A DNA stretch of 23,984 nt from a virus. The notes below the pieces were generated by a model. That model was not told where the DNA came from. It did no database searches and was given only the letters and a program-made list of their open reading frames with translations. Shown here piece after piece: positions 8,433 to 16,060 of this stretch. The position numbers and the translations under genes are program-made. Position 1 is the stretch's first letter, and every line of letters starts with the position of its first letter. The stretch spans positions 1 to 23,984 of IMG/VR virus record IMGVR_UViG_3300006868_000111; one strand, given 5' to 3'.

Positions 8433-10874
8433 CTATGAAATAGATGTCGTGCTTCTGTCGGTTACTCGGGCATCGATTTTAACTGCCCTTAAAAATGGTC
8501 TGCCCGCTGTGGGCTTAAAGTCTGTCTGTATTCCAAATCCTCTTTTCCTTACGCCCAATCGTATGGAGGAATCTTCGCTTGCCGGTAATGTGCTACCGAG
8601 TAAAGTTGAGATTGATGTGGCCGATGTTGTGGAGTCGGGATCTTCAGTTATAAAACTAATATCACCATCGGAAAGCCCTTCGTCTGAGCTTTTAATATGT
8701 AGCTCGGATCGGGCGAACATTTTTCTATCAGCAGTATCCGCATCATATTGGCGAGTTGTGCATTGAGAAACTACTGCAATGGTCTCGGGGATCGCCTGGC
8801 CGGCAGCCATGCTTACCACATCCCCACCTTCCGCTCCATCGACTTTGTGGATGCCTCCTTCTTCAGTAGTCAGATATAAAGCATTCTGCGAACCTTCCTT
8901 CCCGACTATTAATTCTCTAATTGCAAACTCGGTTGAGTTAACTGTGTCAATGCTTTCAAAGCCTCCATTAAGGAAGCTGTACACGATTATAGTGTTAAGC
9001 TTAGTCGCATCTCCGCTCCCAGGAACAATGTCTAATGGCAAGGCGATCCAATATTTATTATCAAAATAAACTGCACAGCTTAGATGAACATAGTCTTGGT
9101 TTATTCGGTCGATAAATGGCTGGATGGTTTCGGAAATCGGCATCCCTGTGCCTCGTAAATTATACTCATCAATGAAAGTAACCGCGTAAAGCCCTTGGTC
9201 CGATAAAAACATTATTTGATTAGCCACTTGGACAACAGACTTTCTTGCCGAGCATCCAATTTCAGTAGTTACCACATTAGTGGAAACATCGGCAAGAGAT
9301 CCGCTTATCCCACTCATCAGATGGATCGATTTTCGATTAAATACTACGAGAGAATCTTTTGTAAATGGAGTAAGCTGGACCAAGTAATCACTTTGTCCGG
9401 CGGACGGTCTGAACTGATTCCCGATTACATCCACAGTATCGAAATCCATTATATCAGATGCTACGATTTCATCTCTAATTCCTCGGTCCGTTGGATTGGT
9501 TTCCGAGGTGTACCAGTAAGGCATCCAAAGTCTTCGTTCGTGAACCACTCCCCAAGGTGCGGCGGGTTGGTGGATGTAGCCTTTTCCGACTGCAAGAGGT
9601 TTATTGACTGTTAAAGTCTTGGAATCTCCGAGGGATACATTTGCGACTTCTAAGTTAAATGTAAATTGATTGGCTGTAGGCGCTCCCGTAACTCTGACTT
9701 TTTGGTCAGCGAACAGGTCGAATGGACTAGTCCCCGACTGAATAGTTAAGTCATCCCCAGCAGATAGTCCGTGAGAAGTGATATCCATCGTTACCACTCC
9801 ATCCTGTGCCACTGCGGCAGTGTCGGTAAGATAAACCGGTGCGGTATAAGTCCCATTTGCCACTTTCGTGAAGTCTAAGAAAAATTCCACCTGTGCACCG
9901 GAAACATTAAAAGTTGTAGTTTGGCTGGTTGCCATTTTGACGGTGAACTGATTTGTCGATGCAGTCTCAATCTGATAGCAGTCATTTGGATTATTGGTCC
10001 AATTCCCTAGACCAGTTAAAGTAACATAATCATTAGCAGAGCGGCCATGTGCCGTGGCGTTTACCGTTATCGTCTGCCCACTTTGGGAAGCCGATGTGAT
10101 ATCCACTCGCTGAACCTCGGGGCTGGCCTCGAGAGTTGTTTGACGAGTACGAAAGATATACATCTTCCCGAGTCCCTGAGTCATTTGTACCGGTCCATCA
10201 ACAGACTCTCCTCCCGCTTCATACCGACACTTAAAAAGTGCAGAATCTTTCAGACGCAGAATGATACAAGTTGTATCTGTGGCGGTAAAAATATAATCGT
10301 CATTATTCGATGTGGCATCGGAAAAGACTGCCGATCCGAATACTTCGTTTACCCCGTTGTCGTTTAGGGTAAAATTTAAAGTTGTACCGATGGATGTGCC
10401 AGTCGATACGACTGAAGTATTTCCCACATTCTCACCATTAATCGTAAAAGTAGTATCCGCTCCGCTGTTGGCGAAAGTTAAAGTCTTAGTCGTAAAATTG
10501 ACCGATGCTAAAGTGCGAGTTCCATCGACCGATGCATCGAGGTCAGCAATATGAAAATCTTCTCCAGGTATGAAAGAAAGTGAAGGTGTGGTGCTTAATA
10601 TTAAGGTTACCACATTGCTCTGCCTTTGAGCCGACAAAATTATGTAAGGCAATCGGATCGCATTTGTCCCCGATGTAATCGATCCAAACAGAGTGGATAA
10701 CCCTTTGCGAGTTTGCCAAGTTCCGTCCTTATTCATCCGACCATTTTTCGACAATGCAACTTCACCGGGCTTTAGCTGGTTAGGCCGCAATCGGGCATTC
10801 ATCCGCAAAAAGAAAGTATCCCCTTCTGTCACGAATGGATCGTCTAGTTTGCCGTATGAACGATATCTGCTCAT
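8433..10874 (-). CDS. Large beta-rich tail protein, probably tail nozzle/hub
   Basis: This 813-aa protein has few helices and many short beta-type segments. The N-terminal ELALSKNGRMNKDG-like stretch (PGEVALSKNGRMNKDGTWQ, residues 36-54) resembles the start of large tail proteins of short-tailed phages. Residues about 88-135, 267-314 and 361-409 look like repeated small beta modules; the last two share AHGRS/SHGLS followed by D-x-V/L-T-L/I and later NQFTV/NQFTF. The C-terminal half has repeated propeller-like blades (for example LVQLTPFTKDSLVVFN, IMFLSDQGLYAV, ALYLTTEEGGIHKV). Size, beta-propeller look and place after the adaptor suggest the tubular tail or nozzle component, equivalent in role to T7 gp12. 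Its start overlaps the preceding stop as ATGA. The function is inferred from position and fold type. Confidence 0.65.
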   Translation of the reverse strand: MSRYRSYGKLDDPFVTEGDTFFLRMNARLRPNQLKPGEVALSKNGRMNKDGTWQTRKGLSTLFGSITSGTNAIRLPYIILSAQRQSNVVTLILSTTPSLSFIPGEDFHIADLDASVDGTRTLASVNFTTKTLTFANSGADTTFTINGENVGNTSVVSTGTSIGTTLNFTLNDNGVNEVFGSAVFSDATSNNDDYIFTATDTTCIILRLKDSALFKCRYEAGGESVDGPVQMTQGLGKMYIFRTRQTTLEASPEVQRVDITSASQSGQTITVNATAHGRSANDYVTLTGLGNWTNNPNDCYQIETASTNQFTVKMATSQTTTFNVSGAQVEFFLDFTKVANGTYTAPVYLTDTAAVAQDGVVTMDITSHGLSAGDDLTIQSGTSPFDLFADQKVRVTGAPTANQFTFNLEVANVSLGDSKTLTVNKPLAVGKGYIHQPAAPWGVVHERRLWMPYWYTSETNPTDRGIRDEIVASDIMDFDTVDVIGNQFRPSAGQSDYLVQLTPFTKDSLVVFNRKSIHLMSGISGSLADVSTNVVTTEIGCSARKSVVQVANQIMFLSDQGLYAVTFIDEYNLRGTGMPISETIQPFIDRINQDYVHLSCAVYFDNKYWIALPLDIVPGSGDATKLNTIIVYSFLNGGFESIDTVNSTEFAIRELIVGKEGSQNALYLTTEEGGIHKVDGAEGGDVVSMAAGQAIPETIAVVSQCTTRQYDADTADRKMFARSELHIKSSDEGLSDGDISFITEDPDSTTSATSISTLLGSTLPASEDSSIRLGVRKRGFGIQTDFKPTAGRPFLRAVKIDARVTDRSTTSIS

Positions 10875-11020
10875 TTCTTTTTTAACTCCTGGTAAAGTTT
10901 GAGCGACATATATACTAGGGTGACTAGACCTACCACTATCCCGATTGCCGAGTCAAAGGTTGACAGGCCGAAGGTGGCCGCTGTGCCTGACATTCCTAAA
11001 ACTGATGCTCGATCAATCAT
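10871..11020 (-). CDS. Small single-span membrane protein, possible holin
   Basis: This 49-aa protein starts at an ATG that overlaps the upstream stop as TAATG. A longer reading from 11137 would overlap the upstream gene by over 100 bases, so I reject it. A single membrane span covers residues about 22-42 (SAIGIVVGLVTLVYMSLKL), with a charged C-terminus ending ELKKK. A short hydrophobic helix with a lysine-rich cytoplasmic end, encoded in a membrane-gene cluster, fits a small holin or pinholin-like protein. The stop overlaps the next start as ATGA. From memory, similar 'MIDRA..G.SGT' proteins occur beside 3-TM holins in aquatic phages. Lysis function is not proven. Confidence 0.6.
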   Translation of the reverse strand: MIDRASVLGMSGTAATFGLSTFDSAIGIVVGLVTLVYMSLKLYQELKKK

Positions 11021-11484
11021 TATCTGCGGGGCGATGGCCCGAAATAGAATCCCAAAATACAGGGAAGGATGGTGAGGTTTCCCATAAGGCTGATGTGTCC
11101 AGTAGAAATGGTGATCGGCTTTTGACTTGCTGGCCATGAGACAAGGCCGAAGAGGAACTCTGTTCTACCTTCGCCGTTTGCGTTGGTAAAAGTGACCAAT
11201 TCCTGGGTGGGGAAGAGCGTACACAGGACAATACAAGCACACATGGAACTAACCCCAATAGTCGCCAATAATTTTCTCGTCTTCGAGGCCGTTTCTGCCT
11301 GTCCTGAGTTTGCAATTTGCTCTTGGAGACGGAGAAAGTTTTCATTCCCCCTACTCTCCCTTGCCATCTCCATGTCATGCTTTTGCTTGCGGCCTTCAAA
11401 GACCATACCAAAAACGCCTTTAAGGATCGCACCCATTGCTGTACTGCCTCCACCGGTAAGGAACATGGCAATAAGTTCTCCCAT
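11020..11484 (-). CDS. Three-span holin-like membrane protein
   Basis: This 154-aa protein has a Gly-rich hydrophobic N-terminus (about residues 3-29, with TGGGSTAMGAILKGVFGMVF), a charged helical linker (31-70), a clear span at about 72-91 (LLATIGVSSMCACIVLCTLF) and a final span at about 129-148. This layout matches the three-TM holin group found in phages and gene-transfer agents. The gene lies 1 base after a small membrane-anchored coiled-coil gene, and its stop overlaps the next small membrane gene as TAATG. I infer that it forms lesions in the inner membrane at lysis. No endolysin is visible in the window to pair with it. A same-strand overlapping reading in another frame is a shadow. 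Confidence 0.65.
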   Translation of the reverse strand: MGELIAMFLTGGGSTAMGAILKGVFGMVFEGRKQKHDMEMARESRGNENFLRLQEQIANSGQAETASKTRKLLATIGVSSMCACIVLCTLFPTQELVTFTNANGEGRTEFLFGLVSWPASQKPITISTGHISLMGNLTILPCILGFYFGPSPRR

Positions 11485-11485
11485 T

Positions 11486-11710
11486 TCATTTAGCCTCCAT
11501 CTTCTCGAATAACTTTTTTATATCTTCCCTTCGATCTTCGCAGACTTTGGTCAGATGATTAATGTCCTTAATCTGTCCGGCATGAGATATTTCTAATTGT
11601 CGAACTCGATCCTTCATGTCGTCAATCTCCCATTTGTTACGCTTGATGAAGAATGCGAGGATGGATAGTGCAACCCCAAGGCCAGCGAACATATAGTGTG
11701 TAACTTCCAT
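11486..11710 (-). CDS. Small membrane-anchored coiled-coil protein
   Basis: This 74-aa protein has an N-terminal membrane span at about residues 6-22 (YMFAGLGVALSILAFFI) followed by KRNK, so the charged remainder probably faces the cytoplasm. Residues 26-70 form a heptad-like helix with E, K, D and L. It sits 1 base after the preceding membrane gene and 1 base before the three-span holin-like gene. Its membership in a membrane-protein cassette suggests a lysis-accessory or holin-regulating role, but no family is recognised. A spanin i-subunit is possible from topology, though the protein is short. Confidence 0.6.
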   Translation of the reverse strand: MEVTHYMFAGLGVALSILAFFIKRNKWEIDDMKDRVRQLEISHAGQIKDINHLTKVCEDRREDIKKLFEKMEAK

Positions 11711-11711
11711 T

Positions 11712-12056
11712 TCACTTTTCCACTCTGTTGCGAAGTCGATCCAACTCTTTTTCTAAATAGTTTAGTCTCTCAAACTGTTGAAAGTCAGAGGTGATAGGTG
11801 CGTCTTGCATCTCGACTAAATGATCAAGATCCGCTTTTGCTTGTTCTGCAAATTTTTCCAGGTGCATCATTCTTGCAGATAAATCACCCAACAGAGTTCC
11901 TTCGTGTTGCACTCTCCCCAAGCTATTATCGAGTTCGTTAATCTTGTTCCAAATGACGGAGTAGCCCCAAACACAAGTGCCAACAATGGCGATAACTTTC
12001 GCCATAAATGCCAAGTTTGCTTTGACCTGTACATTCTCTCCGACTTCAGTTGCCAT
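11712..12056 (-). CDS. Membrane-anchored coiled-coil protein of the lysis cassette
   Basis: This 114-aa protein has one membrane span at about residues 15-35 (LAFMAKVIAIVGTCVWGYSVI) and a long helical domain afterwards, with leucine-spaced charged segments (residues 40-80 and 90-114). The ATG overlaps the stop of the upstream gene as TAATG. From memory, aquatic phages carry similar 'EVGENVQVK.NL..MAKVIAIV' proteins next to holins. A spanin-like or holin-associated role is plausible; nothing catalytic is visible. Confidence 0.6.
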   Translation of the reverse strand: MATEVGENVQVKANLAFMAKVIAIVGTCVWGYSVIWNKINELDNSLGRVQHEGTLLGDLSARMMHLEKFAEQAKADLDHLVEMQDAPITSDFQQFERLNYLEKELDRLRNRVEK

Positions 12057-12301
12057 TACTCGCCAGGAGGATTAGGGTCAGTCCATTCGTCAGTTGCTAA
12101 GATAGTAAGTATTTCGGAGTGAGTATATTGTGTTTTGCCATCCAAGAATGAAGGTGTTGTATCTCCATCAAATTTGACAAAAGTTTTCGTGTTAGCTGGA
12201 TTGATATTATATCTTAGCGTGTTTTCACCTGTCTCATCCACTTGACTAAAATCAACGGAGTCTACTTCATCCGCATTTATTATTACATATTTTCTGCTCA
12301 T
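12056..12301 (-). CDS. Small acidic protein following the LamG fibre
   Basis: This 81-aa protein is acidic and starts MSRKYVIINADEVDSVDFSQ. No membrane span, signal or catalytic motif is seen. It lies 6 bases after the LamG-domain fibre gene and its stop overlaps the next start. Small proteins at this place commonly accompany fibre genes, as a fibre chaperone, tip or decoration, and I recall related 'TYTHSEILTILATDEW' C-termini beside fibre genes in aquatic phages. The role is inferred only from the neighbour. Confidence 0.5.
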   Translation of the reverse strand: MSRKYVIINADEVDSVDFSQVDETGENTLRYNINPANTKTFVKFDGDTTPSFLDGKTQYTHSEILTILATDEWTDPNPPGE

Positions 12302-12307
12302 AATTTA

Positions 12308-13576
12308 TTAAGGTACATCGGTTGAGAAGGTTGGGCCGTTTATAAGTATTGCATTAGCTCTAGAATTTCCACTCATATCATATATGTCTGTTCCACTACC
12401 TGCTTCAGTTCCGTCTCCCATGCGATACCAAACAAGTGGAGATAAAGATGTTATATCTCCTGGAGTGCCACTATTATATATAGTAGATATATTCCCACTA
12501 GTTAAAGCTGAGTCCCAAGTAGCGAGTTCATCGACCAAGCAATCACTAAATCCGTTCCATCTACCGCCTCCTCCAGCCCATATGCTAAATCTTGTGGCAT
12601 ATCCATTAGATGTGTCGGTGCTTGTTACATTTGCTGCCCCGTTAACATAAGTTTTTACATCAGTCCCATCCCAAGTCCAAGCGATGTGATACCAAACACC
12701 TGTGTTAAAAGTTCCTGTGAAATGACTTTGAGTTCCAGATAACCAAAGGTAAAAACCAGTTGTTGACATATGTATGCCTGAGTTTCCTCCCGCAAAGCTT
12801 GCGTTGAATGTACCATCATTATTATATTTACCGATACCAAACACTGCATCATTAATCGCAAATGTATTAACTTTAACCCAAGCACTTTGCGATACAGGGG
12901 TTGTAGTTGCCCATGTTGCACCGCCTAACCTGTCGATAGGTAATGAACCCATGTAGTCATTTGTACCATCAAAGCTATTAGAATAAGTATTAGAAAAAAC
13001 AGATAGATAATCAATATCCCCTGTTAAACTATAAACATTAGTTCCTGTTGGTACTAAATCCACGACCCCATGTTGCCCGATACTTGCGTTTGGTGTGTTT
13101 GAACCGCTTGTATATCCATTTACAGTTGTGCCACTTGTCAAAAATCTGACTTGACCAGCACCACCTTGAACCACTCGGCAATTAAATCCACTCGTAAGTC
13201 CCGATGGAACTGTAATGTCAATTCGACTACTTGAGTTGCAAAATATTACTTTTCCATTCTCGGCATTTGTTAAAGTATAATTAGCTGTTTTAGTAACTAT
13301 ATTATAAAAAGCTGTTGCATAGTCTGTACTTGCAGTAGTAGCTGCTGTGCCTAACCCTAAATTCGTCCTACTTGTTTCGGCATTCGCAACATCGGATAAA
13401 TTATTGGATGCGAGTAGATCGCCCTGTGGAGCGGCCGCTACCAGGTTCGCGACTGTTACCTTTTTAGTTGTACCTTGTGCTGAACCTGTGGTGTCCGAGA
13501 TATCCGTGATTGGGATGATATCGCCGACTGCTGGAGTTGCCCCAAGTGCTGTTAATGCTGAAATTTTCTTATTCAT
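12308..13576 (-). CDS. Fibre or appendage protein with C-terminal LamG (concanavalin A-like) domain
   Basis: This 422-aa protein has a fibre-like N-terminus (MNKKISALTALGATPAVGDI) and a middle part (about residues 90-185) of alternating beta strands typical of fibre shafts. Residues about 199-375 form a LamG/concanavalin A-like lectin domain: SFDGTNDYM at 201-209, SAWVKV at 231-236, WYHIAWTWDGTDVKTYVNG at 295-313 and LVDELATWDSAL at 348-359. This domain class binds carbohydrates. The gene lies between small head-associated genes and the membrane cassette, away from the collar-domain fibre, so it may be a head fibre or a second receptor-binding appendage. The assembly site on the virion is unknown. 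Confidence 0.75.
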   Translation of the reverse strand: MNKKISALTALGATPAVGDIIPITDISDTTGSAQGTTKKVTVANLVAAAPQGDLLASNNLSDVANAETSRTNLGLGTAATTASTDYATAFYNIVTKTANYTLTNAENGKVIFCNSSSRIDITVPSGLTSGFNCRVVQGGAGQVRFLTSGTTVNGYTSGSNTPNASIGQHGVVDLVPTGTNVYSLTGDIDYLSVFSNTYSNSFDGTNDYMGSLPIDRLGGATWATTTPVSQSAWVKVNTFAINDAVFGIGKYNNDGTFNASFAGGNSGIHMSTTGFYLWLSGTQSHFTGTFNTGVWYHIAWTWDGTDVKTYVNGAANVTSTDTSNGYATRFSIWAGGGGRWNGFSDCLVDELATWDSALTSGNISTIYNSGTPGDITSLSPLVWYRMGDGTEAGSGTDIYDMSGNSRANAILINGPTFSTDVP

Positions 13577-13581
13577 AGTTT

Positions 13582-13722
13582 TTAATCAAAAGCTAAAATG
13601 CTCCCGTCTTCCGTGTTTAAAAAAGCCCCGTTTTCTGCCCTCAATGAACCATCTATGGGCGGTCCGACTGCACTATCCGCATCGGTGTCCCCAACTAAGA
13701 GTCCTAGACAGTTAAAAGGCAT
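13582..13722 (-). CDS. Small hypothetical protein (46 aa) after the adaptor
   Basis: The start is ATG at 13722, which overlaps the stop of the upstream gene as TAATG. A longer reading from 13773 would run well into the upstream gene, so I prefer this start. The 46-residue product begins MPFNCLGLLVGD, then becomes acidic, and contains PPIDGSLRAENGAFLNTEDGS, a short beta-like stretch. It precedes the LamG fibre gene by 5 bases. Its role is unknown; by position it may be a minor structural protein or a fibre-anchoring peptide. Confidence 0.5.
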   Translation of the reverse strand: MPFNCLGLLVGDTDADSAVGPPIDGSLRAENGAFLNTEDGSILAFD

Positions 13723-13982
13723 TAGGATTTGTAGGCTAAACAGGCTCCACTTGCTAAAGTGAAGCTCGAGCATTCGCCATAAATTACCTGGCCTTGCGAA
13801 AATGTAGTTCCGTCCGAAATCAGAGCGGATACATTTTCTACTTTACCAGTGTATGCCGAAAGAACTGAGTCCTCGGTGAATTGGATCGATGTGAATGTGC
13901 CAGTGTGAACCGCTGTATCGTTAGCGTAAAGGCTTCCGCCGGCTCCCATTGCATTTAGAATATTTACTCCTGATAATCCCAT
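13722..13982 (-). CDS. Small probable virion protein
   Basis: This 86-aa protein begins MGLSGVNILNAMGAGGSLYAN and is rich in Gly, Ser and Thr with alternating beta segments (for example HTGTFTSIQFTEDSV and ENVSALISDGTTFSQGQVIYG). It resembles small head-decoration or tail-ring proteins in composition, but no family is recognised. It follows the adaptor by 4 bases. It starts in an AAAATTATGG context and its stop overlaps the following gene. Confidence 0.5.
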   Translation of the reverse strand: MGLSGVNILNAMGAGGSLYANDTAVHTGTFTSIQFTEDSVLSAYTGKVENVSALISDGTTFSQGQVIYGECSSFTLASGACLAYKS

Positions 13983-13986
13983 AATT

Positions 13987-14619
13987 TTATACTGTTGTTA
14001 AAATGTTAACTCCGAAGCTGTAGCTCGGATATGTGTTGACCGAAATTTTATTCATTCCTTCAAGGCGTTCGACTCGGTCGATTTCGAGTGCCAAGGTTTC
14101 TTCCGCCATTTGTTCTTGCTGGATGCTTTTTTCCAACTGGCCGTCTGATTTGTACCAGTCTGCAATGGTTGCTAATAATAAGTACCTCTCCAAGAATCTT
14201 GGCAGATCGGGATCTCCCGTCTCACCATAACTCGAGGGAGTTACCTGGTTGCCCATCACAAAGACTGAACTTTGAGACGAATTGGCGGGTAATACTAAAT
14301 ACCCATTGATTAAATTGTAATCCAATTTGAATGCTGTTCGATCCGATAATGGATTTTTATCGAAGACCGAAAACACATCCATCAGATTTGCATCGTTGTC
14401 TATTTGAACCGCTTTGTCTGCCACGATTGGCGAGGTGACAGCGGCAACAGATTTCTCTACTACTGTCATTAACTCGGGCCATTGTGCGCGGGTCCATGCT
14501 CCCTTTACTCGGTCGTTTAACGAGTTCTTGAATGCTGTTTCTTCAACCGATAATAAAGTATCCACCCCGATAGCCGAAGTGAATCGATTTTTAAGCTCGG
14601 TGTAGGTTACAGTTCTCAA
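13987..14619 (-). CDS. Head-tail adaptor (connector) protein
   Basis: This 210-aa protein has the helical C-terminal signature of head-to-tail adaptors: LPRFLERYLLLATIADWY followed by a Q/E-rich helix (SIQQEQMAEETLALEIDRVE). The middle is beta-rich. The frame has no ATG near its start, since the next Met is residue 51, so I take TTG at 14619 as the start; it overlaps the upstream TGA as TTGA and translation is probably coupled. The position after the capsid gene equals the place of T7 gp11. Function: it joins the portal ring to the tail. Confidence 0.65.
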   Translation of the reverse strand: MRTVTYTELKNRFTSAIGVDTLLSVEETAFKNSLNDRVKGAWTRAQWPELMTVVEKSVAAVTSPIVADKAVQIDNDANLMDVFSVFDKNPLSDRTAFKLDYNLINGYLVLPANSSQSSVFVMGNQVTPSSYGETGDPDLPRFLERYLLLATIADWYKSDGQLEKSIQQEQMAEETLALEIDRVERLEGMNKISVNTYPSYSFGVNILTTV

Positions 14620-14924
14620 CTTCCGATTACTGTTTCGGGGTTGGCTTTTGCGAAGTCTCGGCGATATTCTGAATCAGACATACAGCCCTTGTTTTGAATC
14701 TCATGTCTCAAAAAGGTAGTCGCATCGATGGCAGAAACTAAGCGGAAATCTTTTCCTCCACCAAGTTTCTCGGCATTCTTTCGGGCGGCGATTGCTCGCT
14801 TACTATACCCAGCTTTTTCTCGCTCGGCATCCCGTTCAACTTTTTTTGATAAGTAGTGGGCCATCTCTTCACCCGACATTCCACCGCTTCTTTTTCCGCC
14901 TTTTACTATGATATTGAGACTCAT
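14616..14924 (-). CDS. Small basic protein after the capsid gene
   Basis: This 102-aa protein is Lys/Arg-rich and mostly helical (residues about 18-60: GEEMAHYLSKKVERDAEREKAGYSKR, broken by turns). No motif is recognised. It starts just 15 bases after the hairpin of the terminator behind the capsid gene and has no Shine-Dalgarno site, because that position is occupied by the T-tract. Its TGA overlaps the adaptor's TTG. It may be a minor head or connector component; no function can be assigned. Confidence 0.55.
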   Translation of the reverse strand: MSLNIIVKGGKRSGGMSGEEMAHYLSKKVERDAEREKAGYSKRAIAARKNAEKLGGGKDFRLVSAIDATTFLRHEIQNKGCMSDSEYRRDFAKANPETVIGS

Positions 14925-14930
14925 ATTTTA

Positions 14931-14970
14931 AAGAAAAAAGGGAGGCCGGCCACTTTCCAACCGGCCTCCC
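14931..14970 (-). terminator. Intrinsic terminator after the capsid gene
   Basis: On the minus strand GGGAGGCCGG (14970-14961) pairs with CCGGCCTCCC (14949-14940) as a perfect 10-bp GC-rich stem with an 11-base loop, directly followed by six T, a C and three more T. It begins about 22 bases after the capsid stop codon. Because the T-tract runs to within 6 bases of the next ATG, it probably limits, rather than ends, transcription of the downstream virion genes. Confidence 0.9.
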
Positions 14971-14992
14971 CAAATAACACTAATAAACCAAG

Positions 14993-16024
14993 TTAAACTA
15001 TTGAACCCAAAGCGCGTGGATTTCCTACCCTCAAAGTCAACATTGCCTCAGAGAATGCGCGTTTTCCGGCACCGTTGTCGGGGAGATCCTGAATTGTAAT
15101 ACCTTCCAAGAACTTTAATGAAACAGTGTCATCACTTGGAATAATATATCCACGATCTGTGTTTACTGTACCCTCTGCGGTGTCAGTCCCACTAGGTGAT
15201 CCATCCACACGACCCAAAAATAAATCAGGGATGATATTAATTTGGCCGTAATCGGAAATGTAGGTCAGAATTGAACGAACTAAGACCTTACCACTAACAT
15301 CCTGGTCAAAACTAAAGTTTCCGTTAGTTGTAGTTGAACGGGTATAGTCTGTGATCTTGTTCATAACCGCGGGACCGGCAAAAAGATTCAGATTTCCTTT
15401 GGAACCGGAAGCAGTGTAAACAGCTTGAAGGAGTCCACGGAAAGCGGATTCTGTCAAGGATGCAAGGCTTACACGAGAACCACTTACTGCACGAAATGCT
15501 TGTTTAGCACTTGTATCGAAAGTATTTCCGGTCGCTGTCGGATCTGACCAAATCCCGAGCCCACAGAGCTTCGCCGCGGTAGAACTTGATCCAACATTTT
15601 GATCATTACCCGATCCGATTGCTGTCTCAATTGAACGCTTTAACTGCAAAAGACTTTTTGCTTTGGAAGCGGCGAAAAGAGACCCACCAGGAGCGACATC
15701 AATCATTTCTGACTGCCGACTGGTTGCAAACGCATCGCGGATTGTCTGTACCCTATTCCCAAGCCTAGCTCTTGAGTCAATTAAGTTTTGAAAGTTTGAT
15801 CCACCGGCAGAAAGTGTTAAATCAACACCATCAATTGTTCCTCCGATTTCGGGGTTTGCGAGTGAATCGACAAGCCACTCATTCAGAGTTGCCTTGGGTG
15901 CGGCAGACTGTGAAAGCGTAGAATATAGGGGCGTTTCGGTAGGCTCCACAGTACGGAGGACATTTTCTAGGTTGGTTTGTGCGCCTTTGTCGGCGGTCAC
16001 ATTATATGAAGTGCTTAAAGCCAT
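14993..16024 (-). CDS. Major capsid protein (HK97-fold, DUF5309-like)
   Basis: This 343-aa protein has the size and layout of the SU10/DUF5309 type of HK97-fold capsid proteins: an N-terminal arm (VEPTETPLYSTL, residues 27-37), the LNEWLVDSL segment, and RLGNRVQTIRDAFATSRQ at 87-104, the place of the family's conserved 'GN..QI' strand. The ATG is preceded by AAGGAAT. It follows the scaffold gene by about 36 bases and is followed by a strong terminator, both usual for the most abundant virion protein. It assembles on the portal with the scaffold. No separate protease is seen in the window. Family assignment is from memory of sequence pattern and gene order. Confidence 0.8.
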   Translation of the reverse strand: MALSTSYNVTADKGAQTNLENVLRTVEPTETPLYSTLSQSAAPKATLNEWLVDSLANPEIGGTIDGVDLTLSAGGSNFQNLIDSRARLGNRVQTIRDAFATSRQSEMIDVAPGGSLFAASKAKSLLQLKRSIETAIGSGNDQNVGSSSTAAKLCGLGIWSDPTATGNTFDTSAKQAFRAVSGSRVSLASLTESAFRGLLQAVYTASGSKGNLNLFAGPAVMNKITDYTRSTTTNGNFSFDQDVSGKVLVRSILTYISDYGQINIIPDLFLGRVDGSPSGTDTAEGTVNTDRGYIIPSDDTVSLKFLEGITIQDLPDNGAGKRAFSEAMLTLRVGNPRALGSIV

Positions 16025-16060
16025 TTTCGTAATTCCTTATTTTAAGATTTTTAAATTTTT

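Noticed and set aside
10871-11137. Longer start for the small membrane protein
   Set aside because: It would overlap the upstream gene by over 100 bases; the ATG at 11020 forms a TAATG overlap and gives a sensible 49-aa membrane protein.
11013-11489. Alternative 158-codon frame on the same strand as the holin-like gene
   Set aside because: It overlaps the holin-like frame almost completely; the frame from 11484 has clear membrane spans and coupled starts and stops, while this one is a composition shadow.
13582-13773. Longer start for the 46-aa protein
   Set aside because: The extra residues come from inside the upstream coding region; the ATG at 13722 overlaps the stop as in the neighbouring genes.
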